NCBI RefSeq assembly: GCF_001866645.1 | Contig: NZ_MLYP01000006.1 | Location: forward strand, 1 to 64,000 | Length of the DNA: 64,000 nucleotides | Origin: Streptomyces colonosanans | GTDB lineage: Bacteria; Actinomycetota; Actinomycetes; Streptomycetales; Streptomycetaceae | Direction: 5' to 3' | Part shown: positions 1 through 8,922 of the stretch, piece after piece | Numbering within the stretch: the first letter of the stretch is position 1 | Layout: each line of letters starts with the position of its first letter | Made by a program: the position numbers and the translations under genes | Notes under the pieces: model-generated | Told to the model about the DNA's origin: nothing | Database searches by the model: none | The model's input: the letters and a program-made list of their open reading frames with translations, nothing else

Positions 1-349
1 GGTTCCCGCTCTCGCGTTTCCCTTTCCGGCGAACCCGACTTTATCAGTGATTTTCCGTCTCTCTGACCACTGCTCTGCGGGCATGCAGAACGGCCCCGAG
101 AAAGGAATCCGACAAGGTGGGTGCTGCCAAGCCAGGACGCTTGATCGCGTCTCTCGGCCCCAGGCAGGAGTCAGACTGTACACGGGCCTCGGAGCGGGTG
201 CAAATCAATATTGAGCCGCTTCCCTAGGGTCAGCAACCCCTACGACTCACCCGGAACCTGTACTTCATATGACATACCCTTCTGGGCAGTGCGCCGTCCG
301 GGACAGGCGGTGACGGCGCAGTTGAAACTCCATCTCTGGGAGGCTTCCC
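1..349. other. intergenic region upstream of crr
   Basis: No convincing gene is present. The stretch should hold the crr-ptsI promoter. Its one obvious element is the AT-rich 10-bp perfect palindrome TCAATATTGA at 205-214, which stands out in GC-rich DNA. In Streptomyces the crr-ptsI promoter is known to be controlled by the GntR-type regulator DasR, but I could not find a good match to the DasR operator here. The ribosome binding site GGGAGG lies at 338-343, just ahead of the crr ATG. Confidence 0.5.
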
Positions 350-799
350 ATGACCACCGTGACGTCTCCTCTCGCAGGACGCGCGATCGAACTGTCTGCA
401 GTGCCCGACCCCGTCTTCTCAGGAGCGATGGTCGGGCCCGGTGTGGCGGTCGATCCCCTGCGTGAGCCCTCGGTAGCCGTCTCCCCGGTGGACGGTGTCA
501 TCGTCTCGCTCCATCCGCACGCCTTCGTCGTCGTGGACGCAGAAGGCCGCGGTGTGCTGACGCACCTGGGCATCGACACCGTGCAGCTCAACGGTGAGGG
601 CTTCGAACTGCTGGTCAACAAGGGCGACACCGTCACGCGTGGTCAGGCGATCGTGCGTTGGAACCCGGCCGCCGTCGAGCAGGCCGGCAAGTCCCCGGTG
701 TGCCCGGTGGTGGCGCTCGAGGCCATGGCCGACTCCCTTTCCGGTCTCCGTGAGGACGGCGATGTGAAGGCGGGCGACCAGCTCTTCAGCTGGCAGTGA
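350..799 (+). CDS. crr: PTS glucose-type EIIA component (EIIA-Crr)
   Basis: Cytoplasmic phosphocarrier of the sugar phosphotransferase system: it takes phosphate from HPr and passes it to membrane EIIB/EIIC permeases. The 149-aa protein is a single EIIA-Glc domain of normal length. By alignment from memory with the E. coli protein, H57 in the PHAFVV segment and H72 in THLGIDTV correspond to the two active-site histidines, H72 being the phosphorylated one. The ATG follows GGGAGG at good spacing. ptsI begins 78 bp downstream on the same strand, so the two form the usual Streptomyces crr-ptsI operon, which in that genus serves N-acetylglucosamine uptake. Confidence 0.95.
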   Translation: MTTVTSPLAGRAIELSAVPDPVFSGAMVGPGVAVDPLREPSVAVSPVDGVIVSLHPHAFVVVDAEGRGVLTHLGIDTVQLNGEGFELLVNKGDTVTRGQAIVRWNPAAVEQAGKSPVCPVVALEAMADSLSGLREDGDVKAGDQLFSWQ

Positions 800-877
800 C
801 GCCGACGCCGTACTGAACGACATCACAGACAACCATCGCGGTGGCGGGACCCACCGCATGATTCGGAGACGGTTGAG

Positions 878-2548
878 ATGCAGACAACGCTGCGAGGCGT
901 CGGTGTGAGCCACGGCGTGGCGATCGGCGAGGTCCGGCACATGGGGACGGCGGTGCTCGAACCGCCGGCCAAGCAGATTCCGGCGGAGGACGCGGAGCGC
1001 GAACAGGGACGCGCACGCCAGGCCGTGGACGCTGTGGCCGCTGATCTCATTGCGCGCGGCAACCTGGCGGGGGGCGAGGCCCAGGCAGTACTGGAGGCGC
1101 AGGCCCTCATGGCCCAGGACCCCGAGCTGATGGCGGACGTGGAACGTCGTATCGCCGTCGGCAGCACCGCGGAGCGTGCGGTGTACGACGCATTCGCCGC
1201 GTACCGCGAACTGCTGGCCGCCGCTGGTGAGTACCTCGCCGGTCGCGTGGCCGACCTCGACGACGTGCGGAATCGTATCGTCGCCCGTCTCCTCGGGGTG
1301 CCGATGCCGGGTGTCCCGGACAGCGACGAGCCCTACGTCCTCGTCGCCCGCGATCTCGCGCCTGCCGACACGGCTCTGCTGGACCCCACCCTGGTCCTCG
1401 GCTTCGTCACCGAGGAGGGCGGGCCGACCAGCCACAGCGCGATCCTGGCCCGGGCGCTCGGCGTTCCGGCCGTGGTGGCGCTGCCGGGTGCCGGTGAGCT
1501 CACCGAGGGCACGGTGATCGCCGTCGACGGCAGCACCGGCGAGATCTTCGTGAACCCGAGCGACGAGAAGAAGGCACAGCTGGAGGCGGCGGCCGCCGAG
1601 CGCAAGGCCGCCCTGGCGGCTTCGACCGGGCCGGGTGCCACGGCCGACGGTCACAAGGTGCCGCTGCTGGCGAACGTCGGTGGCCCGGCGGATGTGCCGG
1701 CCGCCGTCGAGGCCGGGGCCGAGGGCGTCGGTCTGTTCCGTACGGAGTTCCTCTTCCTGGACGACAACAGGAAGGCACCGTCGCAGGAGAAGCAGGTCGA
1801 GGCGTACCGGCAGGTACTCGAGGCCTTCCCGGAGGGCCGTGTCGTCGTGCGGGTGCTGGACGCCGGTGCGGACAAGCCGCTGGACTTCCTGACCCCGGCG
1901 GACGAGCCGAACCCGGCGCTGGGCGTACGCGGTCTGCGGACGCTGCTCGACCACCCCGAGGTACTGCGTACGCAGCTGACCGCGCTCGCGAAGGCCGCGG
2001 AGGGGCTGCCGGTCTACCTCGAGGTCATGGCCCCGATGGTCGCCGACCGCACCGATGCGAAGGCGTTCGCGGACGCGTGCCGCGAGGCCGGGCTGCACGC
2101 GAAGTTCGGCGCGATGGTGGAGATCCCGTCGGCCGCGCTGCGGGCGCGCTCGATTCTGCAGGAGGTCGAGTTCCTGTCGCTGGGGACCAACGACCTCGCG
2201 CAGTACACGTTCGCCGCCGACCGTCAGGTGGGTGCGGTCTCGCGCCTGCAGGATCCGTGGCAACCCGCGCTGCTCGACCTGGTCGCGCTGTCCGCGGAGG
2301 CGGCGAAGGCCGAGGGGAAGAGCTGCGGCGTCTGCGGTGAGGCCGCGTCGGACCCGCTGCTGGCGTGTGTGCTGACCGGTCTCGGTGTCACCTCCTTGTC
2401 CATGGGTGCGGCGTCGCTTCCTTACGTCCGGGCAACGCTGGCGAAGTACACACTGGCGCAGTGCGAGCGTGCCGCAGCGGCCGCGCGTGCCGCCGACACC
2501 GCCGACGAGGCGCGGCGCGCGGCGCAGGCGGTGCTGTCCGGCGAGTAG
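878..2548 (+). CDS. ptsI: phosphoenolpyruvate-protein phosphotransferase (PTS enzyme I)
   Basis: Enzyme I autophosphorylates from phosphoenolpyruvate and phosphorylates HPr, the first step of every PTS chain; it acts in the cytoplasm as a dimer. The 556-aa protein has the expected order: N-terminal HPr-binding region, swivelling phospho-histidine domain with EEGGPTSHSAILAR (phospho-acceptor H186), then a C-terminal PEP-binding barrel with GLFRTEFLFL and a cysteine motif CGVCGEAASDP near the end. GGAG at 865-868 precedes the ATG. A strong hairpin follows the stop codon. Only crr and ptsI are here; ptsH and the sugar permeases must lie elsewhere. Confidence 0.96.
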   Translation: MQTTLRGVGVSHGVAIGEVRHMGTAVLEPPAKQIPAEDAEREQGRARQAVDAVAADLIARGNLAGGEAQAVLEAQALMAQDPELMADVERRIAVGSTAERAVYDAFAAYRELLAAAGEYLAGRVADLDDVRNRIVARLLGVPMPGVPDSDEPYVLVARDLAPADTALLDPTLVLGFVTEEGGPTSHSAILARALGVPAVVALPGAGELTEGTVIAVDGSTGEIFVNPSDEKKAQLEAAAAERKAALAASTGPGATADGHKVPLLANVGGPADVPAAVEAGAEGVGLFRTEFLFLDDNRKAPSQEKQVEAYRQVLEAFPEGRVVVRVLDAGADKPLDFLTPADEPNPALGVRGLRTLLDHPEVLRTQLTALAKAAEGLPVYLEVMAPMVADRTDAKAFADACREAGLHAKFGAMVEIPSAALRARSILQEVEFLSLGTNDLAQYTFAADRQVGAVSRLQDPWQPALLDLVALSAEAAKAEGKSCGVCGEAASDPLLACVLTGLGVTSLSMGAASLPYVRATLAKYTLAQCERAAAAARAADTADEARRAAQAVLSGE

Positions 2549-2580
2549 CCGGGACGCGGTGCCGCCCGACGCGGACGGCC

Positions 2581-2610
2581 GGGGCGCTCCACCTGCGGGT
2601 GGGGCGCCCC
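2581..2610. terminator. hairpin terminator between ptsI and the convergent gene
   Basis: A 13-bp stem (GGGGCGCTCCACC paired with GGTGGGGCGCCCC, one G-U pair) closes a 4-nt loop TGCG. It lies 33 bp after the ptsI stop and 42 bp before the end of the opposing gene, so it can stop transcripts from both sides. No U-run follows, as is common in Streptomyces. Confidence 0.75.
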
Positions 2611-2651
2611 TGGCTCGTTCGGGCACGTGTCAGTTGCTCGGCGTGTCTGGA

Positions 2652-3575
2652 TCATGTGCGCATCGGTGGCTCCGGGGCGTCCGTTCCATGAGTGTGGCCC
2701 GTCGGTCCGTCGTCCCCGAGATCGGGTGGCGCGCAGTAGTCGACGCCGGACTCCGGGGAGACGAGGTCGCCGGACTCGACGTCGGTGCAGTAGGCGTCGA
2801 AGACCTCCCCCGCAGTGAGGGGTTCCAGGTGTTCTCCGCACAGGCGCCAGCCGTAGACGCGGTCCGCAGTGCCGGGTGCGATGGTGCGCATGACGAGTCC
2901 GCCCACACGGTGGGTGGCGATGCCCAGGGCGAGGACAGTGGTGAATTCGAGGACCTCGGTCTCGTCGACGCGAGGCATGCCGTCGGGGTCCTCGTCGGCA
3001 TGCAGCACCGCAACGAGGGTCTCGGGTGCCGTCGAGACGCTGCACACGAGGTGGTGGTGGCCGGGACGCGCGGTCTCGAGGACGCGGGTGAGCAGCCGGG
3101 AGGCGTGCGCGAGGGAGGCGTGCCCGATGTCCTCGCCGCAGGAGGCGCAGGGGCCGAGGTGGGCCAGCACCGTGGTCGCGTACTCCCAGGTGGCCTGTCG
3201 TACGGCCTCGTCTACCAGGTCCGGGACGAGTTCGGCCAGGGGTTGGCCCTCGTACGGGATGGTCGGCCCCGTGGCGGCCAGTTCCGCCGTGAAACGGGTG
3301 CGGCTGGAGGGGGCGTCGGGTTCCAGGCCGCTGTCGGCGCAGAAGTCCGCGTACTCCTGCGGATCGAACAGGGCGACCGTGGTATGGCTGCCCTGGTCGG
3401 CGAGACTCCTGAGCAGGGCTTCCACCTGCTGGAGGTAGGTCGTGTGGTCGTCGAAGGCGAAGGTGCGGTAGCGCCGCATCTCGGTGAAGTCGTGTTCGTC
3501 GGTCAACAAGCCGATGGTGCCCGCGATTTCACGGCGCAGGACGCGTCGCATGATGTGGTGCGCGGTGTGCGGCAT
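2652..3575 (-). CDS. conserved hypothetical protein
   Basis: I do not recognise a named family. The predicted 307-aa protein is soluble, acidic at the C terminus, and has a CxxC pair (GPCASCGED) in the middle plus scattered histidines, which could hold a metal ion; that is inference only. No signal peptide or membrane segment is visible. I chose the second Met (3573-3575) because AGGGGG lies 5-6 nt ahead of it; an upstream ATG at 3608 has no such site. It converges on ptsI and lies about 120 bp upstream of acsA's 3' end on the same strand. Confidence 0.75.
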   Translation of the reverse strand: MPHTAHHIMRRVLRREIAGTIGLLTDEHDFTEMRRYRTFAFDDHTTYLQQVEALLRSLADQGSHTTVALFDPQEYADFCADSGLEPDAPSSRTRFTAELAATGPTIPYEGQPLAELVPDLVDEAVRQATWEYATTVLAHLGPCASCGEDIGHASLAHASRLLTRVLETARPGHHHLVCSVSTAPETLVAVLHADEDPDGMPRVDETEVLEFTTVLALGIATHRVGGLVMRTIAPGTADRVYGWRLCGEHLEPLTAGEVFDAYCTDVESGDLVSPESGVDYCAPPDLGDDGPTGHTHGTDAPEPPMRT

Positions 3576-3697
3576 GGTTCCCCCTGCATGCAGTCGATCA
3601 ATGCTCACTCACAGTAACGGGCGGCACTGACAACGCCTGCCCGCCGCGGTGGCCGCGGCGGGGGCGAGGGGGTCGGTCATGGGTGCGGCGAGATGCG

Positions 3698-5665
3698 TCA
3701 GCCCCGCTTGCGGGCCAGGTCCTCGTAGAAGTGCAGCAGGTCGAGGTCGTCGACAGAGCCCGGGTTCACGGCCTTCTCCAAGGGGGTGCCCTGCAGGAGG
3801 CGTTTGACCGGGACCTCGATGCGCTTGCCCGTGAGGGTGTGCGGAACGCCCGGGACCTGGATGACTTCGTCGGGGACGTGGCGCGGGGAGAGCTGTTCGC
3901 GGATGGTCTGCTTGATGCGGTTCAGGAGGGTGTCGTCGAGTACGGCTCCGGGGGCCAGGTGGACGAAGAGAGGCATCCAGTAGCCGCCGTCGGGCTGCTC
4001 GATGCCGATGACGAGGGACTCCTTGATCTCGGGGAGGCGCTCGACGGCTTCGTAGATATCGGCCGAACCCATGCGGACGCCCTGGCGGTTGAGCGTGGAG
4101 TCCGAGCGGCCGTGGATGATCACGGAGCCGCGGGAGGTGAGGGTGATCCAGTCCCCGTGGCGCCACACTCCCGGATACATGTCGAAGTAGCTGTCGTGGT
4201 AGCGGCTGCCGTCGGGGTCGTTCCAGAAGCGGGTCGGCATGGAGGGCATCGGGTTGGTGACGACCAGCTCGCCGACCTCGTCGATCAGGGGGTTTCCGCT
4301 GGGGTCCCAGGCTTGGAGGTCGGTGCCCAGGCAGGGCGCCTGGAGTTCGCCGATGTACACCGGGAGGGTCGGCACGGCTCCCGCGAAGCAGGAGCACACG
4401 TCCGTGCCACCGCTGACGGAGGCGATCCACAGGTCGTCACGGACCTCGTCGTGCAGCCAGGCGAAGCCGTCCGGAGGCAGTGGAGAACCGGTCGTCGCCA
4501 CGCACCGCAGGCGCGAGAGATCGTGGTCGCGCGCCGGCTGCACCCCCGCCTTGCGGCAGGCCATGACGTACGCGGCGGACGTGCCGTAGAGGGTGGCGCC
4601 GGTGCATTCGGCGATGCGCCACTGAGCGCCTGTGTCGGGGTGGCCGGGGCTGCCGTCGTACAGGACGATCGTGGTGCCCGTCAGCAGGCCGGAGACGAGG
4701 AAGTTCCACATCATCCAGCCGGTGGACGTGTACCAGAAGAAACGGTCCTCCGGACCGAGGTCGCAGTGCAGGCCGAGCTGCTTGAGGTGCTCGACCAGGA
4801 TGCCGCCCTGGGACTGGACGATGGCCTTGGGCAGGCCGGTCGTGCCCGAGGAGTACAACACCCACAAGGGGTGGTCGAACGGGACCTGCTCGAAGACCGG
4901 CTCGACGTCCGCCGAGGTCAGGGCCGACCACTCCAGGGCGCCTTCGGGGGCGTCGGTGCCGAGCAGCGGGATGTGGACGACGGCACGCAGGGTGGGCAGT
5001 TCGCGGCGCAGTTCGGTGACGACGTCGCGACGGTCGTGCTCCTTGCCGCCGTAGCGGTAGCCGTCGACCGTGAACAGGACGACGGGTTCGACCTGCTGGA
5101 AGCGGTCCAGGACGCTGCGGGCGCCGAAGTCGGGTGCGCAGGAGGTCCACACCGCGCCGACGGCGGCCGTGGCGAGGAGGGCGACGACGGCGTGCGGGAT
5201 GTTGGGGAGGTAGCCGCTGACGCGGTCTCCGGGGCGTACGCCGAGGGCGCGCAGCTCGGCGGCGAGGGAGCCGACCTGGCGGCGCAGCTCGGACCAGGTG
5301 ACCGGGCGGGGCTGGTGGGTCTCGTCGACGGCCAGGATGGCGGGTTCGTCGGCGCGGGTGCCGGCCGCGCGCAGGGCGTGTTCGGCGTAGTTCAACGTCG
5401 CCCCGGGGAACCATGCGGCGCCCGGCATGGAGCGGCCGCCGAGCACGCGCTCACAGGGGGTGGAGAACCGTACGTCGAACCACTCCGTGACCGCCTTCCA
5501 GAAGGTGTCCAGCTCGTCCACGGACCAGCGGTGCAGAGCGGCGTAGCCACCCTCGGAGGGGGCTCCGTGGTGTTCGGCTGCCCAGGCCTGGAACCTGGTG
5601 ATCCGTGCCCGGGCGACGCGGTCGACGTCGGGCTGCCAGAGCGGCATGGGGTTCGCTGAGGTCAT
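3698..5665 (-). CDS. acsA: acetoacetyl-CoA synthetase (acetoacetate-CoA ligase)
   Basis: Activates acetoacetate to acetoacetyl-CoA with ATP and CoA (ANL superfamily adenylate-forming ligase). The 655-aa length fits this family. The ATP-binding core YSSGTTGLPK sits at residues 271-280, and the late catalytic lysine K614 is in GKRIEVPVK, the C-terminal signature typical of acetoacetyl-CoA synthetases. The N terminus MTSANPMPLWQP is also family-like. It is divergent from the glycosidase gene across about 200 bp. The open frame continues upstream for another 2.6 kb as a shadow of that opposite-strand gene and is not part of this protein. An acetate-specific or other short-chain ligase is less likely. 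Confidence 0.9.
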   Translation of the reverse strand: MTSANPMPLWQPDVDRVARARITRFQAWAAEHHGAPSEGGYAALHRWSVDELDTFWKAVTEWFDVRFSTPCERVLGGRSMPGAAWFPGATLNYAEHALRAAGTRADEPAILAVDETHQPRPVTWSELRRQVGSLAAELRALGVRPGDRVSGYLPNIPHAVVALLATAAVGAVWTSCAPDFGARSVLDRFQQVEPVVLFTVDGYRYGGKEHDRRDVVTELRRELPTLRAVVHIPLLGTDAPEGALEWSALTSADVEPVFEQVPFDHPLWVLYSSGTTGLPKAIVQSQGGILVEHLKQLGLHCDLGPEDRFFWYTSTGWMMWNFLVSGLLTGTTIVLYDGSPGHPDTGAQWRIAECTGATLYGTSAAYVMACRKAGVQPARDHDLSRLRCVATTGSPLPPDGFAWLHDEVRDDLWIASVSGGTDVCSCFAGAVPTLPVYIGELQAPCLGTDLQAWDPSGNPLIDEVGELVVTNPMPSMPTRFWNDPDGSRYHDSYFDMYPGVWRHGDWITLTSRGSVIIHGRSDSTLNRQGVRMGSADIYEAVERLPEIKESLVIGIEQPDGGYWMPLFVHLAPGAVLDDTLLNRIKQTIREQLSPRHVPDEVIQVPGVPHTLTGKRIEVPVKRLLQGTPLEKAVNPGSVDDLDLLHFYEDLARKRG

Positions 5666-5869
5666 GGGTCGGCTCCCGGACTGTGCGCGTGGTGTGCGTG
5701 GTCCGCGCACCGGCTTGGGTATGCGCGTCACGCGGCTGACACGGACGATGCCATGTGATCGACTTCTGCACCAGGGTGCGCCGCACACACTCGGCATCGT
5801 GAAGATGTGCTCTGGCCATGGGTGAACGACGGTTGAACGGCGCCTCCGTACGGGGATGTCGATGGCAGG

Positions 5870-8245
5870 GTGAGCAGCATGGACGGTCGTGACCTGGTGC
5901 GTTCGGTGAAGGCGGTCGGTTCGGGAGGCGCGGCGCAGGGCTTGCGCCGGGTACGGGCCGCGTGGCGCAGGAGGCGTGCCGATGCCGCCGGGCTGCCGCG
6001 GCGGGGAGCGGAACGGGCACGGGTGCCCGGCACCGTGCAGGAGGCGCTGCCCGGGCCCGGCGGCGGTGTCGTCCGGTTCGCCCGGTCCGAGCTGCGGATC
6101 ACGGTCACCGTGAACGGGGCGGTGTTCTGGGGCTGGGACGGGGCCGGCCCGGAGCCATCGTACGCGCTCGCGGGCAGCGGCCCCGAGCCGGATCCGCGAG
6201 CGGTGCTGGAGCCGGACAAGGACGGGGGCTGGCGGGTCGTGGCGAAACGCGTCACGGTCGTGGTGTCGCGGCACGGCGCGGTCGAGGTGCGGACGCCGGG
6301 CGGGGTGACCCTGCGCCGGGATCTGCCGCCCCGCTGGTGGGAGCCGGCGGACGGGGGTGGTGCGCGGTGGATGCAGCGGTCCGAAGTGGCCCCGGACGCG
6401 CGGTTCTTCGGGCTCGGCGGGCGTGCCACGGGACCGCGGCTGGCCGATGGGACCTACCGGCTGTGGAACACGGACCCCGGCCGGCCCTTCGCCCCCGGCG
6501 ACGACCCGCTCTACCTCACCATGCCGGTACAGATGGTGGTCGCCGACGCAAGCACGCACCTGGTGTTCCACGACACGTCGTGGGACGGCACGGTGACGTT
6601 GCGCGAGGGCGAGGAGGGCGCTGGGTCGGGGCACGACCGGGCAGGAAGCTGCGAGCTGCGGATGGACGGTGGGCCGCTGCGGTGCTGGGTGATGGTGGGC
6701 ACCCCCGCGCGTGTACTGCGCGTCTGGGCGTCGCTGACCGGCTCTCCCGCTGTGCCGCCGGCCTGGGCGCTGGGGCACCATCACGCGCGGTGGGGCTTCG
6801 GCAGCGCGCAGGAGGTGCGGCGGATCGTGGCGGGCTACCGGGAGCGTGGTCTTCCGCTGGATGCCGTCCATCTGGACATCGACCACTACGAGGGGCACCG
6901 GGTGTTCACGGTCGACCGGGACCGCTTTCCGGAACTGCCGGTGCTCGCCGAGGAGTTGCGCCGGGACGGGATACGCCTGGTGTCGATCGTCGACCCTGCG
7001 GTCAAGGTGGAGCCGGGCAACGCCGTGTACGACAGCGGTTGTGCCGAGGACGCGTTCGTGCGGGATGCGTCGGGCCGGGTGGTCGAAGGAGTCGTCTGGC
7101 CCGGGGAGGCCGTCTATCCGGACTTCACGCACGCGCGCGTGCGGCAGTGGTGGGGCGGGCACTACGCGGAGCGCCTCGCTCAGGGCTTCGCCGGCTTCTG
7201 GCACGACATGAACGAACCGGTGTCGTTCACGGCCTTCGGGGAGAACACCCTGCCCCGATCGGCCCTGCACGCGTTGGAGGGGCGCGGGGGTGACCATCGC
7301 GAGGCGCACAACGTGTACGCCCTGTGCATGGCCCAGGCAGCGTACGAGGGACTGCGCGCGCTCGCCCCCCGGGAAAGGCCGTTCCTCTTCTCTCGTTCCG
7401 GGTGGGCGGGAATGCAGCGCTACGGGGGTACCTGGTCCGGGGACGTGGCCACGGGATGGTCCGGGCTGCGCGCCTCGCTGTCGCTGGTGATGGGGCTCGG
7501 ACTGTGCGGGGTGCCGTACTCCGGGCCCGATGTGGGCGGCTTCGACGGGAGTCCGTCGCCGGAGCTGTATCTGCGCTGGTTCCAACTCGCCTCGTATCTG
7601 CCGTTGTTCCGTACGCACGCGAGCCTGCGCGCCGGACGCCGTGAGCCCTGGGAGTTCGGCGACGACGTCCTCGAGCACGCGCGCGTGGCGCTCACCCAGC
7701 GGCGGCGCCTGCTGCCGTACTTCGTCACGCTGGCGCATCTGGCGCGCCGCACGGGTGCGCCCTATGTGCGGCCCTTGTGGTGGGGCACGCCCGAGGACCG
7801 GGCGCTGAGGGACTGCGGGGACGCGTTTCTGCTCGGAGACGGTCTCCTGGTGGCGCCGGTGCTGGATCCCGGCGTGGACCGGCGGACGGTGCGTCTGCCA
7901 CGGGGGCGCTGGTACGACACGGTGACCGAGAAGGCGTACCAGGGGCCCGGCCGGGTGGTGGTCGACGCCCCCTTGTCGCGGATTCCGGTGCTCGCGCGCG
8001 CGGGCGCCGTCCTGCCCGTGCGGGGGGAGGGCGGCGGTCTGGAGCTGGAGGCCTGGGCGCCGGCGCCGGGGCGGTCCGGGGGCGGGCTGGTGGTGCGGGA
8101 CGCGGGCGACGGCTGGGGCGAGCCGGAGGTCGAGCGGTATGTGAGCCGGTGGAAGGGCCGACGGGTGGTCGTCCGGCGGGACGGGGACGAAGGCCGGAGT
8201 GAACCCGTGCATCCGGTCCGCGTACGGGGCCTCGGCTCCGGGTGA
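5870..8245 (+). CDS. glycoside hydrolase family 31 (alpha-glucosidase-like)
   Basis: Probable retaining alpha-glycosidase releasing glucose or a related sugar from oligosaccharides. The 791-aa protein carries both GH31 signatures: WHDMNEP with nucleophile D446, and WSGDVATGW with likely acid/base D525. A beta-sandwich N-terminal region precedes the barrel and a beta-rich C-terminal domain follows. There is no signal peptide, so it should act in the cytoplasm on imported sugars. The start is ambiguous: GTG at 5870, or ATG at 5879 with AGGG 8 nt upstream. The exact substrate (maltose, isomaltose, sulfoquinovose, xylosides) cannot be read from the sequence. A strong hairpin follows the stop. Confidence 0.88.
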   Translation: MSSMDGRDLVRSVKAVGSGGAAQGLRRVRAAWRRRRADAAGLPRRGAERARVPGTVQEALPGPGGGVVRFARSELRITVTVNGAVFWGWDGAGPEPSYALAGSGPEPDPRAVLEPDKDGGWRVVAKRVTVVVSRHGAVEVRTPGGVTLRRDLPPRWWEPADGGGARWMQRSEVAPDARFFGLGGRATGPRLADGTYRLWNTDPGRPFAPGDDPLYLTMPVQMVVADASTHLVFHDTSWDGTVTLREGEEGAGSGHDRAGSCELRMDGGPLRCWVMVGTPARVLRVWASLTGSPAVPPAWALGHHHARWGFGSAQEVRRIVAGYRERGLPLDAVHLDIDHYEGHRVFTVDRDRFPELPVLAEELRRDGIRLVSIVDPAVKVEPGNAVYDSGCAEDAFVRDASGRVVEGVVWPGEAVYPDFTHARVRQWWGGHYAERLAQGFAGFWHDMNEPVSFTAFGENTLPRSALHALEGRGGDHREAHNVYALCMAQAAYEGLRALAPRERPFLFSRSGWAGMQRYGGTWSGDVATGWSGLRASLSLVMGLGLCGVPYSGPDVGGFDGSPSPELYLRWFQLASYLPLFRTHASLRAGRREPWEFGDDVLEHARVALTQRRRLLPYFVTLAHLARRTGAPYVRPLWWGTPEDRALRDCGDAFLLGDGLLVAPVLDPGVDRRTVRLPRGRWYDTVTEKAYQGPGRVVVDAPLSRIPVLARAGAVLPVRGEGGGLELEAWAPAPGRSGGGLVVRDAGDGWGEPEVERYVSRWKGRRVVVRRDGDEGRSEPVHPVRVRGLGSG

Positions 8246-8300
8246 CGCGGGAGGGCGGCCCGCGGGCGCGCCGGACGGCTGCGCGGGGTCCGGACGTGAT

Positions 8301-8335
8301 GTGGGCGGGACGGGCGCAGGCGCCGTCCCGCCCAC
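8301..8335. terminator. hairpin terminator between GH31 gene and Nudix gene
   Basis: Perfect 13-bp arms (GTGGGCGGGACGG and CCGTCCCGCCCAC) flank a 9-nt loop. It occupies the short space between two convergent genes and can act in both directions. Confidence 0.75.
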
Positions 8336-8339
8336 AGGG

Positions 8340-8900
8340 TCACCCGTACCGGCCCTCGAACCAGCCCTGCACCGCCAGGGTGTGCAGCGGGAAGGCGAGT
8401 TCGGCCGGCCGGCGCAGCAGGTGCCAGCCCTCCGTCTCGTCCGTGCGGACGGACGGCGGCAGGTCGGCGGCCGTGCGTTCGGGCAGGAGTCCGAAGAGCA
8501 GCAGATGGCCGTCGGGTGAGCTCATCGCGTCGACGAGCCGCACGTCGCGGCCGGCCGCTTCGATGCCCGTCTCCTCCCTCAGCTCACGGACGACGGCGTG
8601 CTGCCAGTCCTCCCGCTGTCCGATGAACCCTCCCGGCAGAGCGACGCCCCCGCGCGCAGGAGAGATCGTGCGGGTGATGACGACCAGGGCCGCGCCCTGG
8701 GTGTCGTACACGGGCTGGAGGGCCACCGCGACGGGCAGCGGATTGCGGTAGGCCACCGTGCCGCAGGCGGCGCAGGTGCGCGGCCAGCCGAAGACGCCCT
8801 CTCCGTAGGGTGCTCCGCAGCTCGAACAGTGGGAGTCCGGCACGGAGTCGGCGGATGGAACCGGGGTTTCGGACACGTGGCGGACTGTATCCGATGACAT
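8340..8900 (-). CDS. Nudix hydrolase with N-terminal zinc ribbon
   Basis: Hydrolyses a nucleoside diphosphate linked to another moiety; the substrate is not known. The 186-aa protein has an N-terminal zinc ribbon with two CxxC pairs (CSSCGAPYG and CAACG, about residues 25-47) and an exact Nudix box GX5EX7REXXEEXG starting at GGFIGQRE. Zinc ribbon plus Nudix is the arrangement of NADH pyrophosphatase-like and ADP-ribose pyrophosphatase-like proteins, but the NudC-specific tail is not obvious. GAAGGA lies 8 nt before the ATG. It is followed on the same strand, going upstream, by the VanX-like gene with a short gap. Confidence 0.88.
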   Translation of the reverse strand: MSSDTVRHVSETPVPSADSVPDSHCSSCGAPYGEGVFGWPRTCAACGTVAYRNPLPVAVALQPVYDTQGAALVVITRTISPARGGVALPGGFIGQREDWQHAVVRELREETGIEAAGRDVRLVDAMSSPDGHLLLFGLLPERTAADLPPSVRTDETEGWHLLRRPAELAFPLHTLAVQGWFEGRYG

Positions 8901-8922
8901 CGAGGGCGTCCTTCGGGGCGGC

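Noticed and set aside
1..349. DasR operator upstream of crr
   Set aside because: Expected from knowledge of Streptomyces, but no good match to the operator consensus was visible, so not annotated.
419..2626. 735-codon minus-strand frame
   Set aside because: Runs opposite ptsI and crr; arginine/glycine-rich composition is that of a GC-rich shadow, while the plus strand carries clear PTS proteins.
5666..8335. Upstream extension of the acsA frame
   Set aside because: It is open only because it mirrors the GH31 gene; no ligase homology before MTSANPMPLW and a normal family length from that Met.
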